DNA from: Harmothoe impar
Lineage: Eukaryota > Annelida > Polychaeta > Phyllodocida > Polynoidae
DNA length: 64,000 nt
Direction: 5' to 3'
Assembly: GCA_947462335.1 (NCBI GenBank)
Contig: OX381707.1
Coordinates: forward strand, 15,963,418 to 16,027,417
A program made the position numbers and the translations under genes. The notes below the pieces were generated by a model. The model was not told where the DNA came from. It saw only the letters and a program-made list of their open reading frames with translations, and searched no databases. Of this stretch, positions 21,448 through 34,800 are shown piece by piece; positions within the stretch are counted from its first letter, which is position 1; each line of letters begins with the position of its first letter.

Positions 21448-23176
21448 CATATAACCTAGGTTGTAGTCATGTGTCAAACCACGACCAGTAGATGCCAGGT
21501 GTTCAGGGTACAGCCATCATACTGCCTGGTGAGGAGCGTACACTGATATTCCTAGGCTCCCTATACAACCAATAGCTCAGTCACGAGTACCTAACCTAGT
21601 TAGTCATTTGTTGGCTCCTTATAGCGATGACTCTGGTTTCTCCGTATGGGCGGCCATATTAGTTCTGAGCTCGCAATGTATCGTGAGATTTAGGCAGTGA
21701 CCAGACACTCACACACCATAGCTTCCGGGGAACAAGCTGCAATACGAGAGCAGAACCAAGGTCTCACGAGATTGCTGGTGTCAGTGTATACAGAGTGGTT
21801 GCGAGAACAAGTCCGATCCCGGTATAGCCCTATAGGACCAACATAGGTAAGTTATTATTGTCAGGTTGGTCAGTGGCTAAAACAAACTTGTTTATAACAA
21901 GCATAATTATCCTTCCCTGCATTATAATAAACTGTTACAATGAGCACTCCATTATAATAACGAGGCAATCAGATGCTCTAAACACAGGTACCTCGTTGTA
22001 GCTGTGTGTTACTGTAGATTGCAAAAAAAGGGGTTTTCCTGAGGGAGTATACTGTAGAGCCTGGTCCTGCATGGCATGTGGCGCCCCCTCGTGGACTCAT
22101 AGACTGGTTGGCGGAGGGTACAAAGGGAACAATTAGAGGAGGTAAACAGCGCGAGGACATGGTTTGTTTGTTTGTGTAGTTTAACGTCCCATTGACTAGG
22201 GTGTTCAGAGCGGCCTGCCATGGCACAGACAACCAGCAGTTTTCCCCTCTATTTACACTCATGTCTCATTTATGGCTATTTGACTCCAAAAACACACAGT
22301 TATGTTCCCACTATCTGAAAGCTATGGTTTCATTCTACACAATGTGTGGTTTCTGCAAATATTTGTACATTTCCACTTGTGGTTTTATATGAGTGAGTAA
22401 GTAGAAAGTGGGAAGTGTGTGCTCCCTGTGCAGGCCCACATTTTGGCACTAGTAATTGATAGCTGCCCAGCAACTGCCCTGTACTACAATAGATTTCTGG
22501 CAGAGGGTATTTGTGCAGTCAATTCCTAATTGATTGGATTGCAATGCTAAGATATAGGCCTACATTTACATATATCCCACATGTTATATGGACTACCAGA
22601 TCCAGAGCTACAGCAAAATATTTCCTAAAAGTCATGGAATCACCTTTAAAATAGAGGAGCATAAAAATGTGGGGGCATACATTTAGTTTCCAATTATGTT
22701 TACTATCTCCTGTCTGAAGAACAAAGTGATTGGAAAAGAATTAGCCACCAGATTTACACTTATGTGGATCTACCTTTTCTTAGGAGTAGTACATTCCCTA
22801 TGTAAGTCACCCTCCACTGCAACTGGATCCCTGCCACTCACACTGTAGCAGAGGAGTGCTATTTCAGGACCAATCCACTGCATGGTTAGACAGGGCTCTC
22901 TTGTCCTCCCAAAACCCCTTACTTTTTGCAAAGAAAACCCAATTTAACTATGTTCTAGTGATGGTAGATTTACAATTCTTTTAGCATTCTCTTAGTTAAG
23001 ATCCCGTCTATCTATCCTGTACAAAAAACGCAACTTTTCTGCACTCAATAAAAATGGCCTGAACGCCCTACATTGACTTTGCAGAGGAGACTTCCTAAGG
23101 TTTTAGTTTTTCACAAGTTAAAAAGGTATGTTTAACGTTCGTAGGGCAAGTTACTGCCAGACTGCCATTAGGTTAA
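21448..23176. other. No gene supported; possible non-coding exon
   Basis: GC-richer sequence at 21640-21845 ends at CATAG|GTAAGTTATT, a strong splice-donor match, so a plus-strand 5' exon is conceivable. The stretch 21541-21600 plus 21838-21880 is also similar to 52430-52560 in inverse order, which points to a repeat instead. The rest shows nothing coding. Confidence 0.3.
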
Positions 23177-23419
23177 AGCTGCGCCATCAGGAAATAAGTT
23201 CAGCATTTTCCATACATAGAATAAAATAACAGTTCCACCAGAGGGCAGCAGTGTTTGGACAGGGGACCATGAGCATTGTCCAGCTACAACATATTCACCC
23301 TATCTTGTGCCTGCAAGAGCTGAGCTCCCAGCCCTTAAGACTAAGAGCCCTCTTGTGAATCAAAACTGAACTGTATCCAAAAGTGCGTTTGGCTTCACTT
23401 CAACCATGACAGTCAAGCT
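23177..23419. repeat. TTAA-flanked MITE (AGCTTGACC family), copy 2, inverted
   Basis: Reverse orientation relative to the copies at 17960 and 30612, with TTAA at 23173-23176 and 23420-23423. Confidence 0.85.
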
Positions 23420-23423
23420 TTAA

Positions 23424-24440
23424 GTTTTCTGCGAGGACATGGGGTGAGGAACATGTGAACTAAAGTTAGTCTTGTGGACTAAAATATGTTTATGTCAATA
23501 CAAACATACATTTCACCACACTGCAATAATACCACATCTGATAATCAACTAGTCTATGGAAAGACATTGAGTTAACTATCCTCTATGTGTCTGATACACT
23601 TTAAATAGATATACATGTGGGATATACAGGAATTGTATGTGGAAATCGGTCTTCTAAAAGCCCACAGTTAGCTATTTTTGAGGAGGTCCTATACACTATT
23701 TAGTTTCTATGACCTCCACAGGGTGGCATCCCAGGGCTGTTAGCAAAGCTTTTTGCTAACTTTTGCCATGCCACAGAAGGCACAGGGAACCATTAGTTCC
23801 TCTGATTTCCAATAGGCCTTAAGGGTGCTGTTTACCTCCTCTGGGGTACAATCTAGAGTTCCAACCCAAATATTTTGAGATATTGTTATGTATTCCAGTA
23901 AATATAATCTGGTTTAATCTTTGGTTGTATAATTATATAGGCCTTGTAGGCGATGTTTACACTCGATCTCACCAGGTGGCGTCATGGTCGCATGGTGGCA
24001 CAGGACATTGCATGGTTAGAGAACTACCGTACATGTATTATTGTATGTTGCTGGGGAAGGATAAAAACACTATCACATAACATTTAAAAAAAAGAAAATA
24101 GTTCTCATATCCCTCTTGAGACCTCATTCAGGGACACCTGACTATAAAATGCGGAGGGGATGGGCACACTTTTGAGCTAAGTCATATATCAATGTGATAT
24201 TGTGATGTGAATTCTTTTGAGTCTATATGTTCTTATGTTAATAAAACATGTTAATAAAACATTATTTGTATTTAGATAAAGCACTTTGGAATTTTTTTTG
24301 AATCATGATTCATACAGAAAGTCTTCATTGATTATCGTAACAGATGGATTGAGAGGTAATCAAAGCACTCAATTTCTTCTCTTTTCTGGGGCGGTGGGGG
24401 GGGGGGGGGGGGAGTGAGAGCATCAACTAGCAATGGCATT
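23424..24440. other. No gene recognised
   Basis: Unique-looking sequence with a G run at 24398-24412. Stop codons are frequent in all frames, and no repeat ends were seen. Confidence 0.4.
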
Positions 24441-24445
24441 AGGAA

Positions 24446-24866
24446 TGCAAATACGGGATAGCTCTCCCAGGTGAGAGGACAAAGGTTTAGAGCTTTATCT
24501 AGAGCGTAATCTTAGTATATTAATTAATTCAGTGTCTTTTTTTGGGGCAGTGGTGTTTTGTATTGAGACACTGTCAGTATATCCCCTCGGCTTACAAGAA
24601 AAGCCATACAAAAAATACTTTTAAGATAGTCTAAGATAAGATGGGATTAAGATAGTTTAAGATAGGATTGAAATAGAAGAAAAGGAATTAAGATAGTTTA
24701 ACATAGGATTGAAATAGAAGAAAAAGAAGAGAAAACGGGGGTTGCGGGGGGGGGGGGGGGCAGAGCCCGCCATTAAAGTTAAACAAGATCATCTTAATAG
24801 TCTGATTAAGATAACGCTCTAAACATTTGTCCTCTCACCTGGGAGAGCTATCCTGTGCGTGTATTA
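24446..24866. repeat. MITE with GGATAGCTCTCCCAGGTGAG ends
   Basis: GGATAGCTCTCCCAGGTGAGAGGACAAA... at the left is inverted at the right over about 45 bp. Between them are AAGATAG(G/T)-type repeats and G runs. Confidence 0.7.
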
Positions 24867-25115
24867 GGAATACATTATCACTAGAAGTCCTTTATTGACA
24901 AATACGTAGGGACCTTAAAGTGTGGTGGTTTGCTTGTTTTTAGATGACAAGACGCATTATCCAAACCCAGCAAATGTATTTCAATATATCCATCACCTGT
25001 GTGAACACAAATAGTCTTAGAATCTTTTCTATTGTACTTGAAAATCTCCGATTGATAAATTTCATATTACAAACCCAAACACTCAACAAGGCCATATTTG
25101 ATACAATAAATACAT

Positions 25116-25121
25116 TTTATT
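25116..25121 (-). terminator. Candidate polyadenylation signal of the calmodulin-like gene
   Basis: AATAAA on the minus strand about 700 bp downstream of the TGA at 25817. A second AATAAA occurs at 24892-24897. Confidence 0.4.
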
Positions 25122-25816
25122 TCCTTGATCATAATGTTCAAGCATGCATTGTGAAGTTGAAATTTACAAAAGTGAAAAGTAACTAAATTCTATCCCCAAT
25201 AGAAGTACAACAATAGTGACAAATTCAAATACGGTATATGTATCTAACTATATATTTTTATGAATACATTCATAAATATATGTATCTAACTATATGTTTT
25301 CATGAATACATTAGGTTGTGGGGCAAGAGCATCTCTCACTTGCTAAGAAAGAAAAATAATGATAGCTTGTTTAAACAGTTCATGAAAACATTTTACTCAG
25401 TTCCTCCAAAAGTTCAGTATCGCTAGCTCTAGACGTCATTATGTCATAGGTACTTCGTGGTAATAGGCCTATTGTTCCGGCTGATGATGTTATATGAATG
25501 CAACATATTTAAACCAAGGACCATAAATGAGACCAAAGTGCATAATGGAGTATTACTCTGAGGTTTGCAAAAGTAAAAGCCAACACACTTAAAGGTCCAG
25601 GTGGAGTGAGATGCCTTATAAGGTATTATGGAGGCTAAATTTGGCATTTCTAAATTAGGAAATAGCAGCAGTGTTTATACAAAGTCATGGTTGTCTACAG
25701 ATCTCCACACCAGGTGGCTCCAGTGGCACTCCCTCCATGGGGACAGTTTTGATTATAATGCTTTGGGTTCATCTTAAATTACATGTACATGTGTATTGCA
25801 GAACTGATACCAGGTA

Positions 25817-25857
25817 TCATGATCCAAACGAGTTCGATGTCATCAATTTGACAAATT
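25817..25857 (-). CDS. Exon 6 of the calmodulin-like gene (C-terminus)
   Basis: 41 bp of coding sequence after acceptor CATCTTTCAG. Completes EF-hand 4 as EFVKLMTSNSFGS, then TGA. Confidence 0.85.
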
Positions 25858-28800
25858 CTGAAAGATGAAGGAAATGTTAGGCATTAGTATTAATCTAAAT
25901 TGTTTCATTACCCTACTAATAGACTAGAATACAGCTGAGATATGTTATGTTTGAGAATCAAGTGGCTCCAAGGAATATATTATGAATTTATCATATATAC
26001 ATATCTGATCTATGATTATAGAAAATGCATTGCATAGAATTTGAGTTAAGGTATAGCTTTATTGTATTGGATAACATGTACCGAGCAATACATCAAGGCC
26101 AAAATGCCAAACCACACAATTAGGACAGACCTCTATGGGCGTATTCGACTATTTTGTCCCAACAATCTTAACCCTGTATAGGTCGAATAATTCTTTAATG
26201 TACATGTGCCCTTTGTTGGCATGATGAATGAAAGTTATGCAGCTCTGGCATGTCTATACTCACAGGGGCAGCATTGATGATTCATGCATTAGGAGATTAT
26301 AAACCATATATATGCTCAGCATGATTCTTGAATGCAGCGCTGGGAAGTTACTTGTTAGGGCTACATTTATGCATCACCCACTCAGAAAAGTGAGCGTCAT
26401 TGTCGCCAAAACCACTCTCACCTGAAAGTCAGGCAGTATTGGTGCCTGACTTTCAGGTGAGAGTGGTTTTAGCGACAACGACGCTCACTTTTCTGAGTGT
26501 GTAGGATGATAAAATGCACACTGGATTAACGCACTATGCGGCCCTTACAGGGTTAAGATAAGGAGCAGATATTAAAAATGTTACATGTACCTTCATAGTT
26601 GAGCTCGCCGTCACAGTTGATATCGGCCTTTTTCATAATTTCCTCAATTTCCTTGGTAGACATCTTTTTGCCGATACTTTTCAGCACCTGTTTGATCTCA
26701 GACGTGGAGACCACACCGTCCCCGTTACGGTCAAACACCTGCAAGTACCACATCAACTTGAGTCCACACAAGAGAAAGTTTAACAACACAGAGAGAAGAA
26801 ACAGCGTCAAAACCTGGACTCGCTTTTGACGCTATTTCTTCTCTCTGTGAATAACTTATGCCGTTATGTTGCATTCATGGAGCCTTGGCAGGGAGCTGCA
26901 ATCATTCTGACCTTGTGATATGGAAACTCTGCTACCAAAGGGTCGGCATGATGCACTAATGCAATGCCTCACTGTCACTGGACGTGTCTCACAAGATCAA
27001 TCCAAGTTGAAACTCTATGACCTGGTGCAATCTATGACTAGCTATGAGTTTATATTACTAATGCACCCGGTCATAGACTTTCGACATGGATCAATTTGGT
27101 GAGACACAGCCCTCTGCGTCTGCAGCTGTGTATCATGGAGAGAAAATTGATGTTGCTTTTAGGTACCTTTGCATTAGGTGTCTGTCACAAGGCAATAAAT
27201 CGAGGTATGTTGAGAAAAGTGAATTTGAAAATTGATGAAAATTGATCATTTCTGGATACACTAAAAATGCAGATGTCAAATCAATACTGAACTTTATGTC
27301 ATGTATTTTATATATGTAATGCAATTACATTGTATTTGTATTCCCATTCGTGTTATCCATGAGAGTGAATCAAACTCTATATAGGCCTACACTTGAGATT
27401 GTAATTGTATTTTGAACACATAAATACTCTTATAGAATCAAAACATTACATATTTTATATAGAGCTACAACACAACGCCACTCTCGGGATGTCCGAGCTT
27501 ATACGATACATTTCATAAGGCCAAAAAAAAAAGGTGTGTGTCAGGCAACATGGTCAGAATTTCTAGGGTAGGTAGGTCGGATTTTTTATTTATTTTTTTT
27601 TTTTTTAACATAGAGAGAACCAGGAATGAGTCGCGAATCAACAAATCAACTCGCGACTCACCAGAATGATTCAATAATTCCTCTATTGACTAGGAATATC
27701 AAGAAGTTATTGCATATTCCTCTTAAAAAGCCATTTTCTGAAGTTAATCAATTATTCAGGCCTCTGAGGTCACTGGGAGCTTGTTTTTCTTGAAAGAATT
27801 TGTAAAAATTGAGAAAAATAACAATAAAAATATAAAATAAATAAAAAAATCTCCAAAATTGGGAAAAAAATGCTAGGGTCGGCCCTTTTTTGAATCTAGG
27901 GCCGGGTTGCCTGAAACACACCTTTTTTTTTTTGGCCTAAGGCCAAATTTTTTTTTAAAAAGTGTTTCAGGTTACCCGACCCTACCTAGCAAAACAGGGC
28001 CGAGCCGAAAAATCTTTGTGCAATTTTGAGAAAATATTTATATTTTAGGTCATTTTGGGGCTATTCAAGGGTCAATCTGATAGTTCACAAGTCGAGGCGC
28101 TCGTCGGCGAATCGGCATTGAAGTTTGTGAGTCGATTTCTGGGTACTTTTCAGGCCAAAGTTTTAAAAAAATCTTAAAAAACCCAAACAAAAACGAACTA
28201 CCTACCCTAGATTTTCAGACCATGTAACCTGAAACACACCTTTTCTTTCTTTGGCCTAACAAAGTGAGACAGATCTTTAGTGCAAAATATGTAATAGTCA
28301 TCAGTGTATGAAACCTACCTGAAAGGCTTCCAAAAGTTCCTTTTCCTCTTCCTCTGGATCCTTTAGGTAGTTGACCATAATGGTCACGAACTCCTCAAAG
28401 TCTATGCTGTCACTGTCTGAAGGTGAAGAATGTTGATGTAATGATAATGCTTCAGCATGAAAAGATCCATACTGCCTTAAAGTGGCATGGTCCGATTTTT
28501 TCAATATTTTAAATTCTACTTGAATGAGTTCAAAATGTCATTATAATATAATATTTGGAAGATGGGGCACAATAGAATATTATTCATGGGCAATAAGAGG
28601 CAATTAAGAGGGTCCCATGAACACAGGTATAGCATTTTACAGTGCATTTTTCAATGGTTGGACTTATAGCGTGCACTCCAAAAGTCTCAAATCGAGCCTA
28701 AAACTGATAATTAGCTGAAATCTAAGCTGAAATCTGGGGAATAATGTTTAATAAAGTAGTTAGGATATGAAGTATGGTCATTTTGAACATTCTGGTTCAT

Positions 28801-31800
28801 TTTTAACAAAATTAATTTTTGAGCCCTAATCATCGGACTATGCCACTTTAAAGAAAGGCAATACGGCCAATAACATGATACTTTAATATCATGCAATACT
28901 ATACTTTTTCCTACAATTTGATAGCCCGTATGATATATACTTTACACTCAAAAAGTAAACTTGTCTCCAGACTCTTCCAAGTGACGGTCATAAAATAAAC
29001 GAGTCAAAAACTTGTCTAAGTGACAAGGCAGCAGGTCTTCTAGCTGGAGATAGAAGACCCACTTGGCATGTGCTAGCCCAAAACCTAACATTTGCCAGCT
29101 CCAAATTCTATTTGTGGGATGGTAACCTGATAGGATAGACAACTTTTGACTCGTTTATTTTATGATAGTCACTTCAACGAGTCTGGAGACAAGTTTACTT
29201 TTTCAGTGTACTGCCCTGTGACTTCATCAAGAGAAGCCCTGTTCTGGATACAGAAAGACAAGATGGTGCTGTGCAGAGGTTTCTCTACCTTCCTACAGCT
29301 TAGAAAAGGCATTCTCTGAACCCCTAAAATTAAAAAAATAAATAGACAAATGCCAATGCCCATTGATGCCGTCTCTGTTGTATTTCACGAGTGGGGGCTG
29401 GGGCAGTATCCCACGAAGCCGCAGGCTGATTGGGATACTGAGTGAGTGAAATACATCAGAGCAGTATCAATGTAGTTGGCATTTGTGTTTATTTTTTCAT
29501 TTGAAGCCGTTTAATGAACTTTTTTTAGCCCATTGAATACAGCCACATTGCATTCAAGGGGGGGGGGGCATTGAATACGGCCATTCTAGTACTTAAGCAT
29601 AGTAAATCTTGTATTTCTAAAAGATAAACACAAAGGGGTGCTCGTTTTTAGTCTGCTGAGTGATTATTTCACTTGTTGCACAGCAGACTATAGTTATTGC
29701 GTCAGTGGGCCAGTGGAATACGGCCCAATGTTGTCTATGTCGCTGTGTGCATGTAGTAAGGAGATAGTATTACTGTTATTATCTCTACCTGTTTACTTAT
29801 TATGTAACAGAAAATGGCATCAATGACCTTACATGGACGGCACGTTAAGTGCAAAATGATGAGACTCTGAATACTAAATTCACTTAGCGTCCCAAATTCT
29901 ATGGTGATTGTATTTACTATGTAAAATGAATACTTATCGAACCAAATCCATGAACTCTTTGGGATATTATCTACTTGTACATGTTGTATATATTTTATAT
30001 TGTGTCTTCCATCTGACTGAACCGGAGGAGCATGAGTTCTGTCATGAGTTTTGGTCAATAAATCCATTAAAAAAATGCCACCAGTGTTATATGACGTGGT
30101 TGAGTACAATTTATTATGATTAAATCATTCCGAGTCAACATATTCATGGAAACAGGCTTATTTGATTCTCAATTATGGCATTGATTCGTCGACAAGTGCA
30201 TAGGCAGTTTGGTGTTCTCCTTGTTCCCAACTGTTAATCATTTAGTTTGGTATTCTCCTCGTTCCCAACTGTTAATCATTTAGTTTGGTATTCTCCTCGT
30301 TCCCAACTGTTAATCATTTAGTTTGGTATTCTCCTCGTTCCCAACTGTTAATCATTTAGTTTGGTATTCTCCTCGTTCCCAACTGTTAATCATTTAGTTT
30401 GGTATTCTCCTCGTTCCCACCTGTTAATCATTTAGTTTGGTATTCTCCTTGTTCCCAACTGTTAATCATTTAGGTAGTGGCCATCTTATTAGAAATTGAT
30501 ACATGTTTGAGGTTCGGTATGATGCATGAATGCAGCCCTGGCAAGTAGACTCACCAGGGCTGCATCAAGGTATCATGCCGACCCTCCGGGAGTGCATCAT
30601 GTGTTCCTTAAAGCTTGACCGTCATAGTTGAAGTGAGGCCAAAAGCACTTTTGGATATAGTTCAGTTTTCATTCACAAGAGGGCTCTTAAGGGCTAGGAG
30701 CTGAGCACTTACAGGCACAAGATAGGGTGAATATGTTAACTTGTAGCTGGACAGTGTCCCCTGTCCAAACACTGCTGCCCTCTGGTGGAACTGTTATTTT
30801 AGTCCATGTATGGAAAATGCTGAACTTATTCCCTGACGGCCCAGCTTTAAGTCATCTTTGCAAATATCCTATATTGTGCACTTAAATTACAAATATTATA
30901 TGAAGTGGGACTTCACAATAAGGTTATTACTATAAAGTTTAGTGGTTTTATATAATGATGACATACCCTCTATTAATTGACCTGGAATAATGAATATTAA
31001 ATGTAACCTATGATTTTAAGAGTGAAATGATTGAGAAATTAACCTTTTACGGGGAGCTTAGCGTTTTTTATGTGGTCTATGTCGTCGTGATGAATGAATG
31101 AAGAATATTTTAAAGAAATATTTGAAAATGGGAACAATAATGTTGAGGTGTTGTTAAGCAAGGATATCTCTGGGTATATACACACTGATACAGGTAGTCA
31201 CACACTTTCAGAATCTGGATGACGTCAAGCAGATATCATTAAGCGTATTTCACAGACCCTTGATCATAGAAATAGAGAGGGGCACCCTCCTGCCTGGATC
31301 TTAGGTAAGTTTGGACCTTGGTTGGTTACCATGGTGACCGTTTTTCAAAACGATGTAAGCTGGACATCATCAGAATTCGGAAAGTACATGACTTCCTGTA
31401 CAAATATCAGTCACATCCTGCTCGGGTATTTCTGCAAGGTTGCCAGCTACTAGACTGACGAAGTGAATGAAATTACAAAATAGTAAATTAAATTTAATAT
31501 AGAAAAAACATAGACTGACCGTCCTTGTCGAGGCCCAACATGATGGCGTCTATCTCCTTGTCGGTCGGGTTGCCGCCGAACTGCCGCATCGATATGACCA
31601 GTTCCTCCCTGTTTACTGTCCCGTCACCGTTCTTGTCAAAGAACTTAAAGGCATCCTCAAACTCTGAGAGAGAAGAACCACATTGTCATAACACATTTCT
31701 ATTTATGCGTTTCTCTTTCTTTATTTTCTGTAGGTTCTAGCAAATTCTAGCAGTTTGCCCCTTGGGAGAATTTCTATAATTTTAAAGTCGAATGCTACAT

Positions 31801-34800
31801 TCTGGTGAATTTCTAAAAAATGAATTTTATTTTTGACGTTTCCTGATCCTTCCTGACTCGTATCACCATTTCATACTGTTTTTTTTAGAACAATTTTTTT
31901 TAGAACAATTTAACTTTATTTGGCGTTTTGTAAATTTACAATTACAGTCATTCCTTCGATATTTCATATTGGGTATCCATGTATATATGTTATATGTAGA
32001 GTAAGGTTACTTTTTGTATTTGAACAATGGTCAAGGGTTCATATATTATCACAGATTCTATTTTCTCATCGATTTACATGAAAGAGATTCCTAAATACAT
32101 TTTGTGTTATGGATTACCGGTATCACTTTTTCCCCCCTAGAATTTAACATTTGAAGATACAGTATTTATATACTGCGCCAAACAAGTAAGGATGGGATAT
32201 CAGCATAGTTATATTCCACCCTATTTTAGTAATGAAAACATTTTTGTTATCTGAGGCTCCCTATAACCCTAAGGAAATCTATACAAAATGTTGTTTGTAT
32301 AGTCTGGCTCGTTGCAGTTTGTTCACGCTTGATTCCAGTTTGCACCGGAATCATTGGCTGTGTCTCACGACCTTGGGCCAATGTTTTTGTCTCTGACCGG
32401 GTGCCAGCTCTGACTGGGTGCCAGCTCTGACCGGGTGCCAGCTCTGACTGGCCTGAATAAAATCGGGTTATTTAGGGCAGATGTAGATAGAATTTGTCTG
32501 AAAAGGTTAATGGATGTTATAACGCTCTAAACTAGTCATTAGTTGTCCATTTTTATAATCATCTGACCTAAATAACCCGTTTTTATTCAGGCCGGTCAGA
32601 GCTGGCACCCGGTCAGAGCTGGCACCCGGTCAGAGCTGGCACCCAGTCAGAGACAAAAACATTGGCCCAAGGTCGTGAGACACAGCCTTTACGTCTTGTT
32701 GATTTACAAGAGGCTTTATTTAAGAGCCTACTTCCAAGAATACCAGACCGTTCATCATATCTAGGTAACATCACGGTAAGTAATAAACCAACATAACAAT
32801 ATGTTTGATTACGCAAGACAATAATCTATAATATTAATACATGGTGCACTTCATGCCCTTTCACACATGTTAAGTAAATCCAGAACTGATTCAACAAACA
32901 CTAATAATCCTCTTCCGTATACTGTAGGTATAATAAGGCCAAAAAAAAGGTTTCTTTCATGAAACATGGGAGAAAATATAGGGTCGGTAGGTGGGATTTC
33001 TTTTTTTACTTTTTTTTTTTAAAACATGAAAGTACTAACCAGTCTCTCCGAAGACCCTAAAATTGACCCAAAAGGGCTAAAATACAAATATTTCTTCAAA
33101 ATTGCATAAAAACATAGGGCCGGCTTACTAATATGTATAGAGGGTTGGACGTTCAATATTCGATGTCCAAGTTAATGATTAGGGAATAGACAGCCATAAT
33201 CAATCCACTGCATAGACTTATGGAATTCATGTCTGAATGACCTGGACGCCGGGCCTGGACACTCCCCTCTGGGGAAAGGATGATTACCAAACTAGAACCT
33301 TATTGTAGATATACTGTTGTACTTTATCATATTTCCTTTCATTGTTTCCACCTGACAATTTCGGAAGAACATGTTTTCGTTACATGAGCTATGTCAATAA
33401 ACTTACTTTAAAAAAAATGTCAACATAGGACCAACAAATGTAACAGGTAACTTACCTTGTATTTGTGACGCTGATAATTGTTTCATGGCTTCACACTGTT
33501 TAGAAATAAGACACATGTATGGGTTAGATACAATATCATAAAGAGTCACAGCAGATTTTACCCCAACCCCACAGGTGATAAGCCATTAGAGGCCCAATAA
33601 AAATGAATTTGAAAAATGCCCTCCACACAAAGAATTCAAAAGGAGCATATTACTCAATTAAAATTGCTTACAAAATGTTCATGAACTATCTGGAAACTAA
33701 TGAGATTTTGCATAACTACCAATTTGGATATAGAAGAACATGTGGTATGGGTGAAGCTGTTTGCAATTTGGTTAATGATTTATTCAGGTTCAAATATAAA
33801 AATCATTATACAGCAGTGACGTACATAGACATGCGTAAAGCTTCTGACAGAATACATCATGGTGTATCATTACAAGAAATTACAAATATTGGTATTAATT
33901 ACAAGTTTCTAAAATATCAGTCTTATCTATCAGATAAACTAAAGTTGATGATAAAGCCTATCCATTTTGGAGTACCTCAAGGTTCAGTCCTAGGACCATT
34001 GTTATTTATATTGTTTATAAAATTAATGATCTATAGTTCCTTGTGTCACAAATTCAAAGCTAATTATGTATTCAGAGAACATCGTTATAATAATAATTCC
34101 AATAATAGACTAGCAGAGTGAGCTGTGCAGATCGACTTGATAGACCTGCAATTTCTGATTGGTGTAATTTGAACACTATGGAAATAAATGTGAAAAAACT
34201 CAATGTATGTGGTTTGCCTAACCACAGTAAATACATGCCGCACCAAACTATGAAGGCTATAGTCCAACGCATTAAGAAAGGGTGACTTTTTCAAAATAAA
34301 GTTGTGCTTTCGTTAGTTTTAGCAGAATCCTCATAACATTGTCTGTAATGGGTATGTTTGCAAACATCTCATGTCAGGAGATTCACAGGACAATTATCTC
34401 TTAAAAAGGATATATCAAAATGGAGAATTTTAAGGTTATATTTGTAAATTTGTCAGTCAAGCTTCAGAAATGTTCAAAAACGTTATCAACAACTTTTCTG
34501 AAAAATCACCCTTTCTTGCTGCATTGGTCTATAATGTTATGATTGAGACATGTGAATAGTGAAAGTACATCTACATGGGAGACGTAATATCCATCCTCAA
34601 ATTAAGAGCTCAACATAAGACTCTTTGATATAATGAGCTAGGCCTCCTCCCAACTTATACAGTTCAATGTGAAGTGAAAAGATCATAACCATGTCCATAG
34701 AGCACGGGCAAGTAACCCGCCAATATTTTTATAGTATGTGCTAAATCTGGGCTAGGGCTGGGCACTTTGAATCTGGGCTGACCCATCTGGGTTCCCACTG

